In this document: piece by piece, positions 41,532-51,396 of the stretch
How the letters are laid out: the number at the start of each line of letters is the position of its first letter
Numbering within the stretch: the first letter of the stretch is position 1
DNA from: an uncultured Eubacteriales bacterium
GTDB taxonomy: Bacteria; Bacillota; Clostridia; Oscillospirales; Acutalibacteraceae
Assembly (NCBI GenBank): GCA_934456435.1
Contig: CAKSHH010000010.1
Span: forward strand, 24,348-88,347
Length of the DNA: 64,000 nucleotides
Direction of reading: 5' to 3'
Program-made: the position numbers and the translations under genes
Notes under the pieces: model-generated
What the model was told of the DNA's origin: nothing
Database searches by the model: none
What the model saw: only the letters and a program-made list of their open reading frames with translations

Positions 41532-43696
41532 TATTCAACTTCCTTGGGTTTCTTCATTGTGAGGGAAATACGCTTCTTTGAAAGGTCAACGTCAATTATC
41601 CACACGGTGACAATTTGTCCGACCTTGAGCACCTCTGACGGGTGTTTGATATATCTGTTCGTGATCTGCGAGATGTGGACAAGACCGTCCTGATGGACGC
41701 CGATATCGACAAACGCGCCGAAATCAATGACGTTTCTGACGGTGCCGTGAAGCTCCATACCTTTTTTGAGGTCTTTCATGTCCATAACGTCCGTGCGAAG
41801 CATCGGAGGGGGCAGCTCGTCCCGCGGATCGCGTCCCGGCCGCAGGAGCTCTTTGACAATATCCTGCATGGTGGGCACGCCGACGCCGATTTTTTCGGCA
41901 ACCTTATCCTCGCCGAGAGCGGCAATCTTTTCTTTTATATCGCCGATGCGGTTCTTCGCCGCGTCGTTTACCGTGTAACCGCAAATTTCAAGCAAATCTT
42001 TTGCGGCGGAATAGCTTTCGGGGTGAACTCCCGTGTTGTCAAGCAGATTCTTGCTTTCCGGTACTCGCATAAAACCTGCGCATTGTTCGTACGCTTTCTC
42101 TCCGAGCTTGGGAACCTTTTTGAGCTGAGCACGCGAGGTGAACTCACCGTTTTCTTCACGGTAAGCAACTATGTTGCCTGCGACGGTTGCATTGATTCCC
42201 GATACCCTTGTCAGCAGAGAGGGGGAGGCGGTGTTGACATCGACGCCGACATTGTTTACCGCGTCCTCGACAACTCCGTTAAGTGCATTATCAAGTTCCT
42301 TCTTGGGCATATCGTGCTGATACTGTCCGACGCCGATTGCTTTCGGGTCAATCTTGACAAGCTCGGCAAGCGGATCCTGCAAACGCCGTGCAATGGAAAC
42401 TGCGCTTCTGAGTGAGACATCGTACTGCGGAAATTCCTCGGCGGCAAGCTTGGACGCGGAGTAGACAGAAGCACCGGCTTCGCTGACCACCATATATGCC
42501 GTGTCGGTGTTCAGCTCTCTGAGCAGCTCGACGGTGAAAATTTCCGTCTCCTTTGAGGCAGTGCCGTTGCCGATTGCTATTATCCGAACGCCGTATTTTA
42601 TAATAAATTTCTTGATGAGCTCCTTAGCCTGCGCCTGCTGTGCGGCGGAATGGGTGATGTATGCAACACCCGTGTCGAGCACGCGACCCGTCGGGTCAAC
42701 AACGGCAACCTTACAGCCGGTTCTGTATCCGGGGTCAAGTCCGAGCGCGACCTTGCCCTTGACGGGCGGCTGAAGCAGCAGCTCCTTCAGGTTGAGAGAG
42801 AAATTTCTGATTGCGGACGCATCGGCTCGTTCGGTGAGAACGGCGCGAATCTCACGTTCAACCGAGGGGAAAATCAGTCTGTCATAGGAGTCGATTCCGG
42901 CTTCGCGCACCGTTTCCGTGCAGGGCGAGCCGTTGTCGTTCAGCGTTTCGGAAGCTATGACGTTCATCGCTTTCGCTCTGTCAAGCTCAACCGAGACCTT
43001 GAGAAATCCCTCTTTCTCACCTCTGTTGACGGCGAGTATTCTGTGGTCGGCGATTTTGTTCACCGGCTCGGAAAAATCATAGTAAAGCTCATAAACACTC
43101 TTTGCTTCGGGGTCACTTGCCTTTACCTTGACGATTCCCGTGACTGTGAGCAGATTTTTAAGCCGGCGGCGGATATCAGCCATATCGGAAATATCCTCGG
43201 CGATAATGTCCATTGCGCCTTGGAGAGCGTCCTCGGCGGTGTTGACTTCTTTTTCTTCGTTTATGTAATCCTTTGCCAGTTCAAGAGCCGTCGGACTGCC
43301 TGCGGTCTGCAGATAAATCGCCTGAGCGAGAGGCTCAAGTCCTTTTTCTCTTGCGACAGAGGCTCTGGTCTTTCTCTTTGGCTTGAACGGACGGTAAATG
43401 TCCTCCAGCTCGGCGAGCGTTGCCGCCTTGTCAAGGGAAGCGGAAATTTCATCGGTCAGCTTGCCCTGAGTTTCGATTGACGAACGTATCTCGTCGCGGC
43501 GCTTGTCCAGATTACGCAGATATTCCAGCCTGTCGGAGATTTCGCGCAGAGTCTGGTCGTCAAGCGTGCCGTGAGCTTCCTTTCGGTATCGTGCAATGAA
43601 CGGAATGGTGTTTCCGTCGTCGATGAGAGAAACGACGTTTTCAATCTGCCATTTTTTTAGCTTAAATTCATTTGTCAATGTGAGAATTATATCCAT
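41531..43696 (-). CDS. tex: Tex-family S1 RNA-binding transcription accessory protein
   Basis: 721 residues, full length. N-terminal Tex helices (NTIPFIARYRKEAHGTLDD, LEDIYRPFKPKRKTRA), YqgF/RuvX-like RNase H fold (about 323-430; GLDPGYRTGCKVAVVD, IGNGTASKETE), helix-hairpin-helix pair (about 500-560; VGVDVNTASPSLLTRVSGIN) and a C-terminal S1 domain (about 645-716; GTVRNVIDFGAFVDIGVHQD). Tex binds nucleic acid and affects transcription and envelope gene expression in several bacteria. Between dnaI-like (3 bases upstream) and the OPA transporter. Confidence 0.95.
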   Translation of the reverse strand: MDIILTLTNEFKLKKWQIENVVSLIDDGNTIPFIARYRKEAHGTLDDQTLREISDRLEYLRNLDKRRDEIRSSIETQGKLTDEISASLDKAATLAELEDIYRPFKPKRKTRASVAREKGLEPLAQAIYLQTAGSPTALELAKDYINEEKEVNTAEDALQGAMDIIAEDISDMADIRRRLKNLLTVTGIVKVKASDPEAKSVYELYYDFSEPVNKIADHRILAVNRGEKEGFLKVSVELDRAKAMNVIASETLNDNGSPCTETVREAGIDSYDRLIFPSVEREIRAVLTERADASAIRNFSLNLKELLLQPPVKGKVALGLDPGYRTGCKVAVVDPTGRVLDTGVAYITHSAAQQAQAKELIKKFIIKYGVRIIAIGNGTASKETEIFTVELLRELNTDTAYMVVSEAGASVYSASKLAAEEFPQYDVSLRSAVSIARRLQDPLAELVKIDPKAIGVGQYQHDMPKKELDNALNGVVEDAVNNVGVDVNTASPSLLTRVSGINATVAGNIVAYREENGEFTSRAQLKKVPKLGEKAYEQCAGFMRVPESKNLLDNTGVHPESYSAAKDLLEICGYTVNDAAKNRIGDIKEKIAALGEDKVAEKIGVGVPTMQDIVKELLRPGRDPRDELPPPMLRTDVMDMKDLKKGMELHGTVRNVIDFGAFVDIGVHQDGLVHISQITNRYIKHPSEVLKVGQIVTVWIIDVDLSKKRISLTMKKPKEVE

Positions 43697-43699
43697 AAA

Positions 43700-44665
43700 T
43701 TACCTCGTTCTGATCTGTCTGATGTCCGAGCCGTCGAAGAAAAGCATAACGTAGTTGCTCAGTATTCTTGATGCAATGCGTTCGCTGTATGCGTTGGTGA
43801 GCTGTTCGGGCGTGAGATTGGTGCTTATTATAGTGGGCTTGCCCTCAAGCTCCCTTGAGTTTACGATATTGTAGAGGGCGGCGACAGTAAATTGAGTTGT
43901 AAATTCCGCGCCGAGATCGTCGATAATCAAAAGATCGCAGTCAAGAATCGTGTCCTCGGTATTGCCGTCGGCTTTACCGAATTTTTCTCTTTCAAGCCTG
44001 TTGAAAAGGTTTTGTGCCGAGGTGTAGATAACACCGTGTCCCGATTCAACAGCTTTGCCTGCGATGGCAAGCGAAAGGTGAGTTTTGCCGAGCCCTGTTT
44101 TGCCGTAAAGCAGAAGGCTCGGAGAGCGGCGGCTGAAGTCGTCGGAATATGCTTTGCAGTAGCTCAGTACGCTTTCCATTCTTTTGCGCGGGCTTGTGCC
44201 TGCTCCGTCGGGATAGTAGTCCAGCTTGAAGTTGTCAAAACTGCACTTGCCGACAGGCAGAGCGGAGCAAAGCTTCTCGTATTCAAGCGATTTGAGCATA
44301 TCCTTAAAGCAGTCGCACATTATACCGTTCACAAAGCCCTTGTCCTCGCACTTTTTGCAGGAGTAACGGACATCGAGATAGTCTTCTGGGAAGCCTGCCT
44401 TTTTCAGAAGCAGTTTGCGCTGAGTCTGTGCCTCAAGATTTATTTCGGAAAGCTTTTTTATGTATTCCTTGGCGTCCGCAGAACCCATGCCGAGTGCCTT
44501 TATCGTTGCCAGCCCGGCTTTAGCCATTCTCTCCTCGGCTTCCAATATATCGGGACAGGCGGCTGCCGCAAGGCGGTGATGTTCTTCACGTTCGGCGAGA
44601 GCCTTGCTTCGTCTTGACGCGATTTCACGTTCGGCTTTTTTGTAGGTTTCTTTTGAATAGGACAT
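43700..44665 (-). CDS. DnaI/DnaC-like helicase loader ATPase
   Basis: 321 residues from ATG 44665 (AAAGGAG at proper distance; ATG 44671 two codons earlier sits on the RBS). N-terminal helical region, zinc-binding CKKCEDKGFVNGIMCDC (about 107-123), then a AAA+ core with Walker A GKTGLGKTH (about 179-187) and Walker B LLIIDDLGAEF (about 235-245), sensor TIISTNL. Such proteins load the replicative helicase at origins or restarted forks. Its start overlaps the stop of the DnaD-like gene, so the two primosomal proteins are co-translated. Confidence 0.9.
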   Translation of the reverse strand: MSYSKETYKKAEREIASRRSKALAEREEHHRLAAAACPDILEAEERMAKAGLATIKALGMGSADAKEYIKKLSEINLEAQTQRKLLLKKAGFPEDYLDVRYSCKKCEDKGFVNGIMCDCFKDMLKSLEYEKLCSALPVGKCSFDNFKLDYYPDGAGTSPRKRMESVLSYCKAYSDDFSRRSPSLLLYGKTGLGKTHLSLAIAGKAVESGHGVIYTSAQNLFNRLEREKFGKADGNTEDTILDCDLLIIDDLGAEFTTQFTVAALYNIVNSRELEGKPTIISTNLTPEQLTNAYSERIASRILSNYVMLFFDGSDIRQIRTR

Positions 44666-44667
44666 AG

Positions 44668-45651
44668 TCATTCTCCTTTCCTGTATACCGGCAGAGCCTC
44701 TCCGCGGTGATTAAATTCATCAATGTCGTAGGATGCGGAGCTTTTGGACGCGGAGCTGTTTTTGTTGCGGTAGTTTTCCTTGTCGCGTTCAACGTCTTCG
44801 GGAGTGCGTATTCCCTTGGAGTGCCAGTTCATCAGTATTTTGTTCATATAAGGAAAGCTTATTCTGCTTGAATGGTTGAGCATTTCCTCATAAGCGAGAT
44901 ATATCATTTCAACGTTGAATTTCAGCTCGACCGACCATGTTCTCAGGTACGCCGACTGGGAGGAGGAGGGGCGGGGATTCTGTATTCCTGCCATTGCGGC
45001 AAATTCGGTCCACAGCTTGTTGCAGGAGTTTAAAATGTTTATCTGCTCGTCCGCTTTTTCAATCGTGTCTATTTCTTTTTCGCCCCAGGTCTTGCCGACC
45101 TTTGATATGTATGAAAATCCGCTTTTGCCAACAGATATGCAGTAATCCACGAGCATATATATGACCTCAATCGGAAGACCGTAGTGGTCGTGCATCATGA
45201 GAAGAATACTTCTGCTGTCGTAGCCGAGAGTTTTGCCGAGCATCTTTTCAACATCGGCAAACATATTCAGAATTTCGGGCGATTCCTTGCATCGCGCGGC
45301 AATCTGTTCCGCCGACGGCTTTGAAGCTGTGATCTCATCAAGCTGTTTGTGCGGTGCGGCTGTTTCCGCAGGCTGAGCCTCTGTCTGCGGCGTTTCGGCA
45401 ACATACGGCTTATCGTCTCCTATGAGCACGCCCCAGCTTGCGATTACCGTCAGCGCGTCGGCAACGTCACCTGCGCTGTATCCGATCTCGCCTGAAATTC
45501 TCACGGGGTCTATCGGCTCGGAGATGTGGCGGCAGATCCAAAGCAGGGTTTTAAGCTGAGATGCGCTCGCGAATTTTATGTAGTTATCCACGACCTGCGA
45601 CGGCACGGCAAACATCGAGCCGAGCACAGCGGAATTGAAAATATACGACAT
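44668..45651 (-). CDS. DnaD-domain replication initiation protein
   Basis: 327 residues from ATG 45651 (AAAGGA 8-9 bases upstream). N-terminal winged-helix region (about 20-80; SQLKTLLWICRHISEPIDPV), a Gln/Glu/Pro linker, then two DnaD/DnaB_2-like modules (about 125-205; LLMMHDHYGLPIEVIYMLVD, YISKVGKTWGEKEIDTIEKA; and about 225-300; LRTWSVELKFNVEMIYLAYE, YMNKILMNWHSKGIRTPEDV). Acts with a DnaI-type loader in primosome assembly. First gene of the minus operon dnaD-dnaI-tex-OPA-rlm. Confidence 0.88.
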   Translation of the reverse strand: MSYIFNSAVLGSMFAVPSQVVDNYIKFASASQLKTLLWICRHISEPIDPVRISGEIGYSAGDVADALTVIASWGVLIGDDKPYVAETPQTEAQPAETAAPHKQLDEITASKPSAEQIAARCKESPEILNMFADVEKMLGKTLGYDSRSILLMMHDHYGLPIEVIYMLVDYCISVGKSGFSYISKVGKTWGEKEIDTIEKADEQINILNSCNKLWTEFAAMAGIQNPRPSSSQSAYLRTWSVELKFNVEMIYLAYEEMLNHSSRISFPYMNKILMNWHSKGIRTPEDVERDKENYRNKNSSASKSSASYDIDEFNHRGEALPVYRKGE

Positions 45652-45665
45652 TCTTAACATCCTTT

Positions 45666-45717
45666 TAATAGTAATAGTCAACCATACTATTATACACTTT
45701 TGTAAGCCAAAATTAAA
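45666..45717 (-). promoter_or_regulatory. Promoter of the dnaD operon with overlapping inverted repeat
   Basis: Minus-strand TTTAAT (45712-45717), 17-base spacer, TATAAT (45689-45694). TAATAGTA (45666-45673) and TACTATTA (45685-45692) are exact inverted copies 11 bases apart, overlapping the -10 and leader: possible operator or leader hairpin. Confidence 0.5.
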
Positions 45718-45985
45718 CAGAAAAATTATATTTTACACAGCCCTTTGAAAAATACAAGACTTTGTGCCGCAAACCTGTCAGACTCACAAGACAATCGACA
45801 AAAACGCCAAAAATTATGCAAATAAACCGTTTTGCGGCAGGGGACTGAGAAGAGCTGCGGCAAATATTTTTTCCGTACCGCAAAAACCGTGCCGAATTGG
45901 GACAACACCCTGCGACACTACCGAATAAGTGATAGTTGACAAAAAAACGGTTCTAATATTGTATAATAACACTAAGATATCTGTC
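45718..45985. other. Gene-free stretch, nothing recognised
   Basis: Between the dnaD operon promoter and the promoter of the giant dockerin protein I see no ORF with an RBS and no clear hairpin with a U-tract. A second TTGACA with a TATAAT lies near 45937-45965, but the spacing of about 20 bases is poor. Confidence 0.4.
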
Positions 45986-46014
45986 TTGCACTTTGACCGA
46001 AAATAATTTATAAT
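45986..46014 (+). promoter_or_regulatory. Promoter of the 1638-residue surface protein gene
   Basis: TTGCAC (45986-45991), 17-base spacer, TATAAT (46009-46014). Confidence 0.75.
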
Positions 46015-46077
46015 ATTATGTGTATTGGTATAAGTATGAAATTTTGCTATATTAGATTTATTTTAGGAGTGTTGCTT

Positions 46078-49000
46078 ATGAAACGCAAGGTGATATCTGT
46101 CATTTCTGCGCTGGTCCTTATTATTGTGTCGGTATTTCCGGGACTTTCTGCGTCTGCCGCAGTTTGGAACGGCTCGACTTCCGTACCGACGCTATCGGGC
46201 GGAGTGTACCAGATCGGTACCGCCGAACAGCTGGCGTGGTTTGCAAACGCCGTAAACAGCGGTTCGCAGTCCATAAAAGGAAAGCTGACGGCAGATATTC
46301 AGCTTAACGCTTCCGGCTCGACTGCAAACAAGTGGACGCCGATAGGCACAGAATCCAATCCGTTCAAGGGAACCTTTGACGGTGACGGACACACGGTCAG
46401 CGGAGTTTATGTTGATACGACAGCCGATTATGTCGGCTTTTTCGGAAACGTCGTAATTCCGCACGAAGAGAATCCGGACGGGGAGCTTCCCGATACGGTC
46501 ACCGCGGAATATATTATGCAGATTTCCACGGTCAGCATAAGCAACCTTAAAATAACAGATGCAACCGTCAAGGGCGGTTACTATGCAGGCGGAATCGTCG
46601 GATACGGTGAAAATCTCGGCATATCCAACTGCTCGTTCTCCGGAACGGTCGTTTCGTCGGGCAACAGCGTCGGCGGAATTGTCGGCTGGTCGTATTACAA
46701 CACGGTGATAAGTCAATGCAGCTCAACCGGTTCTGTCAGCGGCAAGCAGAGAACCGGCGGTATAACGGGCTATCTCAACGGAAGCTCGGTCGCCGTCAAG
46801 AGTTACAGCGATATGTCGGTTTCGGGCACAATGAATGTCGGCGGAATTGTCGGCACTTCGTCAAGTGCGTTTGTTGAGGGATGTTTTTTCCTCGGCTCTG
46901 TCAGCGCGGACGACAGAATAGGCGGACTTGTGGGCTATGCACTCTTTTCAAAGGTTTATGATTCATATACCATTGCTCCCGTTACAAGCAGCGGAACTGA
47001 GGTCGGCGGAGCGGTCGGCGTCGTTTACGACAGCGAATTTGAGAGCGTTTTTTACAGCTATGAGACTTCTGGAGTTGACGGTGCCGCAGGAATCGGACGT
47101 ACTGTTTCCGATATGCAGAGCGCAAGCTTCATCAAAGAGCTGAACGGTCAGAGGGTATATTTCTGTACTGACTACACTCACATAAATAACGGTTATCCCG
47201 TACTCGCATGGATGCTTTCCCTGGACGTATGGGTCGGCGACAGATCGGTTCCCAAGAAGAACTCTAGCGGTACATACCTGATCTCCGAGCCGTCTGAGCT
47301 TGCATGGTTTGCGGCTTTGGTAAACGGCACTCTCAGCGGTGTTGAAGCGAATCCAGCCGCCAACGCGACTGTTACGGACGACCTTCTGATGAACATCAAT
47401 GTTTTTGACGATACATTTACGGCGCTCGAATGGACGCCGATAGGCACCTCGGCTCATCCGTACCAGGGCATATTCAACGGCGGCGGATATAATATCGCGG
47501 GACTTTATACAACTTCGGCATCGGGCGAAAGCGGAACAAATGTCGGACTTTTCGGATATGTTGAGGGAACGGTAACCAACACCGTGGTTCTTGACGGCAG
47601 AATTTCCGGAATTGAAAATGTCGGCGGAATTGCCGGAAGCGTCGGAAAGAACGGCTCTGTGCTCAACTGCTCATGTGAAAGTGAGGTCAGCGGCGACAGA
47701 ATGGTCGGCGGAATCGTCGGAAATATCGCTTCCTCGTCTTCATCAGTTTCCACAAGCAGTATGCTCGGCTCTGTGGTCGGCACAAATTATTCCGATGACA
47801 AATCGGCGCTTTCATACATTGGCGGCGTTGTCGGTTACAACAACAGAGGCTCAGTCAATAAGTGCTTTAACTATGCGACGATAAACGCGCCTCTTGCAAG
47901 ATTCACGGGCGGTATTGTCGGTTATAACGCGAGCGGATCCCTCACAAACAGCTATTGCACGGCTCCGCTTGTTTCGGGAAATGTCCATGTCGGCGGAATA
48001 GTGGGATATAACAACAACGGTACGGTCAAGTATTGCTATGTGTCGAGCAAGGTCACGGGCTCAAGTCTTGTAGGCGCCGATTTCGGACAGACATCGGGTG
48101 CGAATGTTTCAAACTGCGTTTGTGATTCAACATACACCCAAAATGTCAATGTCACGGGCTCAGCAATAAAGACGCCGGCTCAGATGACGGGCACGTCGGC
48201 TGTGTCAAGCATGGGCTTCTCCTCATCGGATTGGAGAGCAACGGCGGACGATTCATATTTTTACTACTATCCTCAGCTTGCTTCAATGTACAATATGACC
48301 TCCGTTAAATCAATCAAGGACGGTTCGGTCAGAAGCGTAAAGCGTGTCCAGGATAAATACGTTGCAAAGGTTCAGATCGACGGCAGAACCGATACATATT
48401 ATGAAAATCTTTCACAGGCTCTCGATTATGCGTCGAGTACGGCTTCGTCGGTTCTTCCGACCGTATTTATCATCAGAGACACGACGGTAGATTCAACTCT
48501 TGATATCGCTTCGGAGATCGGCATTTACTCCGACAACGGAGCCACACTCAAAAGGGCAGACTCCCTGACAGCGGCAATGTTCAACGTTACGGGCAAGCTG
48601 ACGCTCGGCTCAAAGCTTTACGGCGATGATTCGGAGCTGTCGTTCTACGTTGACGGCAACAGCGTTGCCGCAGCAGAATCGGCAATCAAGGTCGCAAAGG
48701 ACGCTGTTCTCACGATTCAGGAGGGCGTGCAGATATACGATTTCAAAACAGCTGCACAGACGACAGGCACAAGCGCCGTTATGGGTGCGGTTGTCCGGAA
48801 TCTCGGTACCGTTGAGATAAACGGCGGAAAGTTCAGCTCCAATATATGCGCGTCGGTCGGCGGTGTCATCTACAACCTTGAGGGAACCGTAACGGTAAAC
48901 AGCGGTGTTTTTGAGAGTAACGAAGCAACTCAGGGCGCCGTGCTTTACAACAACGGCGGACAGGCTGTTATCAGGGGCGGCACATTCAGCGGAAATATTG

Positions 49001-50994
49001 CAAAGCTCAAGGGCGGCGTTGTCTGCTCAAACGGCGTGTATGCCACGACGGTTGTTTCGGGTAAGGCAAATATGACGGCTAACCAGTCGACATACGGCGG
49101 CGCAATATGCTCGCTCAATTATTCAACAACGGAAATCAGCGGCGGTACACTTTCGGCAAACAGAGCCTATGCTTCCGGCGGCGCGATTCAGGTGGAGACC
49201 GGCGCCGAGGTCAGAATCACGGGCGGAGACATTTCCGAAAACACTTCCGATAAAACGCTCGGCAAGGCGATATATAACGAAGCGACTCTTTCGCTCGGCG
49301 GTGCCGCTCAGATAGATTCATCAAACGATATTTACCTTGTCCGCGGCAAGACCGTTGACGTAACAGACAAGCTGACGTGTGCAGGCTACGCCGCAATGAT
49401 TACACCGCAGACCTACGCCGAGCGTACCAAGGTTCTCGGCGGTACGGCAATGAGCACGAGCTATATGAAGTTCGGCTTGTCAAATTCAAACTGGTACACT
49501 CTCGCAAACGGTACTATAACGAGCATGGAGACCACGACGGTTGCCAAGGTCAGCAAGGCGGGCGCGTATTCTGTTGAGTACACCAATCTTGCGGATGCTT
49601 TCGCGGCGGTTGCCTCGGACGAAACCGCGATAATCACGCTTGTTGCCAATGCACCGGTCACTTCGACAATTACGGTCAGCGGCGACGTCACATTGCTGTG
49701 TGATTCTGCGACATACAAGGCAATCCGCACCGGCTCCTTCTACGGAGTGATGTTTGACGTTCCGAAGGGCTCCGTATTGAGACTCGGCACATCGGTTGAG
49801 GATCCGACACAGAAGTCGCAGAGCGACTACGCGGCGGGTACGGATTCCGACGGATTGATGATAATTGACGGCGGCAAGGAGCTGACAGGTGTTGTCGGAG
49901 CGGCGGCGGTCAATGTTCAGAGCGGTGCAAGCCTTTATATGCATGAAAATGCCGTTGTTCAGAACTGCAATAACACAACAACGGGTGCGCTGACAGTTTC
50001 CGGAACAATGTATATGTACGGCGGCACAGTCAGAAATAACACCTGCAAATACGGCGCGGTTTATGTCAGAAGCGGCGGCAAGCTCTTCACATACGGCGGC
50101 GTTATCGCAGGCAACACTTCAACATCGGGCGTCGGAGCTTCCGTTTATTCGCTCGGCAGAGTTACGCGCGTACTGCAGACCTACAATTACTACTATGTTG
50201 AGACTCTTTACGATGATAACGGTAATGTAATCGGTTCGGCTGATCCGGTTGCCGCAGGCGAGTCAAAGACAGACATCGTCGTTAAACAGGGTGAGGCGGT
50301 ATATCTTTCCTCCAATCTTGTGTATATTGACACGGCGGCAAATGATGTTTACATCACGAGCATGAGCCAGGTGCCCGATTCAACGGCGTTCACACGTTCG
50401 GTTATGACTCTCGACTGCGCTAAATATACCGTGGGCAATGTCATTGTGTCGGGAAGCGATACGATAAATAACTATATGTACTTTGACACTTATGTTGACG
50501 GTTATACGATTCTTTACACGGGTGTGCTCGGAATCAACAAGCTTGTGGCAAAGAGCACGTCTGGTCTCAAGACGGACAGAAGCAAGGCGATTATTTCGGG
50601 CTTCACGTTTGAGGGCCTGACGGTCAGCAAGGTTATTCAGCTCTTTGAAAACGACAGAATTTATCTCAGAGTGTATGACGCAAATAACACGATGCTGAAG
50701 AACACAAGCTCTGTCACAACGGGCTGTACAATCAGACTGATTGATGCGTCAAGCAACGTAATTGACAGTCTTACGGTCGTTATTCACGGTGATGTGAACG
50801 GCGACGGAAAGATAGACGGTATGGATTCCGTAATTACAAGAACGATAGCCGCCGGAATGTTGAACTCAACGAACACATCTGCGGCGCAGATAGCTGCGGC
50901 GGACGTAAACTTTGACAACAGCGTCACGACGGTGGACGCCGAACATATTGACCTCGCAGGTCTCGGCTTGCAGGATATATCACAAAAAGCATAA
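46078..50994 (+). CDS. Giant secreted GLUG / beta-helix protein with C-terminal type I dockerin
   Basis: 1638 residues from ATG 46078 (AGGAG upstream; the following 28 residues form a signal peptide ending ASAA). Two GLUG-repeat blocks (about 150-330 and 500-690; many copies of VGGIVG and IGGVVGYNN with Cys/Ser positions) each preceded by an AEQLAWFA / PSELAWFAALVNG and AWTPIGT-type segment. Two right-handed beta-helix stretches follow (about 780-1100, 1200-1400; GGKFSSN, SGGTLSANRAYASGGAIQVE, VRITGGDISEN). The end is a type I dockerin (about 1570-1630) with GDVNGDGKIDGMDSV and ADVNFDNSVTTVDAEH. No catalytic motif was recognised; probable adhesin, scaffold-bound polysaccharide-interacting protein or passenger of a cohesin system encoded elsewhere. 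Monocistronic. Confidence 0.85.
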   Translation: MKRKVISVISALVLIIVSVFPGLSASAAVWNGSTSVPTLSGGVYQIGTAEQLAWFANAVNSGSQSIKGKLTADIQLNASGSTANKWTPIGTESNPFKGTFDGDGHTVSGVYVDTTADYVGFFGNVVIPHEENPDGELPDTVTAEYIMQISTVSISNLKITDATVKGGYYAGGIVGYGENLGISNCSFSGTVVSSGNSVGGIVGWSYYNTVISQCSSTGSVSGKQRTGGITGYLNGSSVAVKSYSDMSVSGTMNVGGIVGTSSSAFVEGCFFLGSVSADDRIGGLVGYALFSKVYDSYTIAPVTSSGTEVGGAVGVVYDSEFESVFYSYETSGVDGAAGIGRTVSDMQSASFIKELNGQRVYFCTDYTHINNGYPVLAWMLSLDVWVGDRSVPKKNSSGTYLISEPSELAWFAALVNGTLSGVEANPAANATVTDDLLMNINVFDDTFTALEWTPIGTSAHPYQGIFNGGGYNIAGLYTTSASGESGTNVGLFGYVEGTVTNTVVLDGRISGIENVGGIAGSVGKNGSVLNCSCESEVSGDRMVGGIVGNIASSSSSVSTSSMLGSVVGTNYSDDKSALSYIGGVVGYNNRGSVNKCFNYATINAPLARFTGGIVGYNASGSLTNSYCTAPLVSGNVHVGGIVGYNNNGTVKYCYVSSKVTGSSLVGADFGQTSGANVSNCVCDSTYTQNVNVTGSAIKTPAQMTGTSAVSSMGFSSSDWRATADDSYFYYYPQLASMYNMTSVKSIKDGSVRSVKRVQDKYVAKVQIDGRTDTYYENLSQALDYASSTASSVLPTVFIIRDTTVDSTLDIASEIGIYSDNGATLKRADSLTAAMFNVTGKLTLGSKLYGDDSELSFYVDGNSVAAAESAIKVAKDAVLTIQEGVQIYDFKTAAQTTGTSAVMGAVVRNLGTVEINGGKFSSNICASVGGVIYNLEGTVTVNSGVFESNEATQGAVLYNNGGQAVIRGGTFSGNIAKLKGGVVCSNGVYATTVVSGKANMTANQSTYGGAICSLNYSTTEISGGTLSANRAYASGGAIQVETGAEVRITGGDISENTSDKTLGKAIYNEATLSLGGAAQIDSSNDIYLVRGKTVDVTDKLTCAGYAAMITPQTYAERTKVLGGTAMSTSYMKFGLSNSNWYTLANGTITSMETTTVAKVSKAGAYSVEYTNLADAFAAVASDETAIITLVANAPVTSTITVSGDVTLLCDSATYKAIRTGSFYGVMFDVPKGSVLRLGTSVEDPTQKSQSDYAAGTDSDGLMIIDGGKELTGVVGAAAVNVQSGASLYMHENAVVQNCNNTTTGALTVSGTMYMYGGTVRNNTCKYGAVYVRSGGKLFTYGGVIAGNTSTSGVGASVYSLGRVTRVLQTYNYYYVETLYDDNGNVIGSADPVAAGESKTDIVVKQGEAVYLSSNLVYIDTAANDVYITSMSQVPDSTAFTRSVMTLDCAKYTVGNVIVSGSDTINNYMYFDTYVDGYTILYTGVLGINKLVAKSTSGLKTDRSKAIISGFTFEGLTVSKVIQLFENDRIYLRVYDANNTMLKNTSSVTTGCTIRLIDASSNVIDSLTVVIHGDVNGDGKIDGMDSVITRTIAAGMLNSTNTSAAQIAAADVNFDNSVTTVDAEHIDLAGLGLQDISQKA

Positions 50995-51002
50995 ATGATA
51001 AG

Positions 51003-51057
51003 AAAAGGCTGTAATTCCGAAGCAGGCAGTTCGCCGCTTGCGGATTTACAGCCTTTT
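51003..51057 (+). terminator. Terminator of the giant dockerin protein gene
   Basis: AAAAGGCTGTAA (51003-51014) with TTACAGCCTTTT (51046-51057), enclosing a second small stem. Confidence 0.82.
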
Positions 51058-51146
51058 AATATGGCTCATTATGGTATAAATAAGTATATAAGCATATTGC
51101 AAAATAAAAAAATAAGAAATTTTTGTTAATAATTTGTTGCAAAATG

Positions 51147-51175
51147 TTGACATTGTATTTTATTAGTGCTATAAT
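51147..51175 (+). promoter_or_regulatory. Promoter of the lysine riboswitch-transporter unit
   Basis: TTGACA (51147-51152), 17-base spacer, TATAAT (51170-51175): full consensus. Confidence 0.85.
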
Positions 51176-51215
51176 CCGTTTATCGAAAACAGAATATGGT
51201 TCTGAGAATAACTCA

Positions 51216-51383
51216 GGATGATGGAGGCGCGGTGCTTTACAAGTAACTTTCGCAGGGAAGGCAACTCAGAAAGTGAAAAGACTGACCGCCGAAGCGTGGG
51301 GATCTGCCTTGTGAACCATAGCTGGGACGTTGCAGAATATGTAACGTACTGTCACAGCTTGTATGTGGAGTGCTGTCATGTAG
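51216..51383 (+). ncRNA. Lysine riboswitch (L box)
   Basis: Conserved L-box blocks are present in order: GGAGGCGCGG (from 51221), an AAGTAAC/GGGAAGG segment, AGAAAGTGAAAAGACTGACC then GCCGAAGCG (about 51268-51295), and GCTGGGACGTTGCAG followed by ACGTACTGTCAC (about 51321-51355). Exact P1 limits are approximate. A terminator and a GTG-started transporter gene follow, so lysine should shut off expression. Confidence 0.92.
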
Positions 51384-51396
51384 TAATGGTCGTTAT

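Noticed and set aside
42650..43480. 276-codon plus-strand frame opposite tex
   Set aside because: tex is full length with all domains in place on the other strand; the opposite frame shows no motif.
46078..50994. CRISPR-like or tandem DNA repeat arrays in the giant surface protein gene
   Set aside because: Repeats are visible at protein level (GGIVG-type) but are degenerate at DNA level and in frame; no constant repeat with unique spacers exists anywhere in the window.
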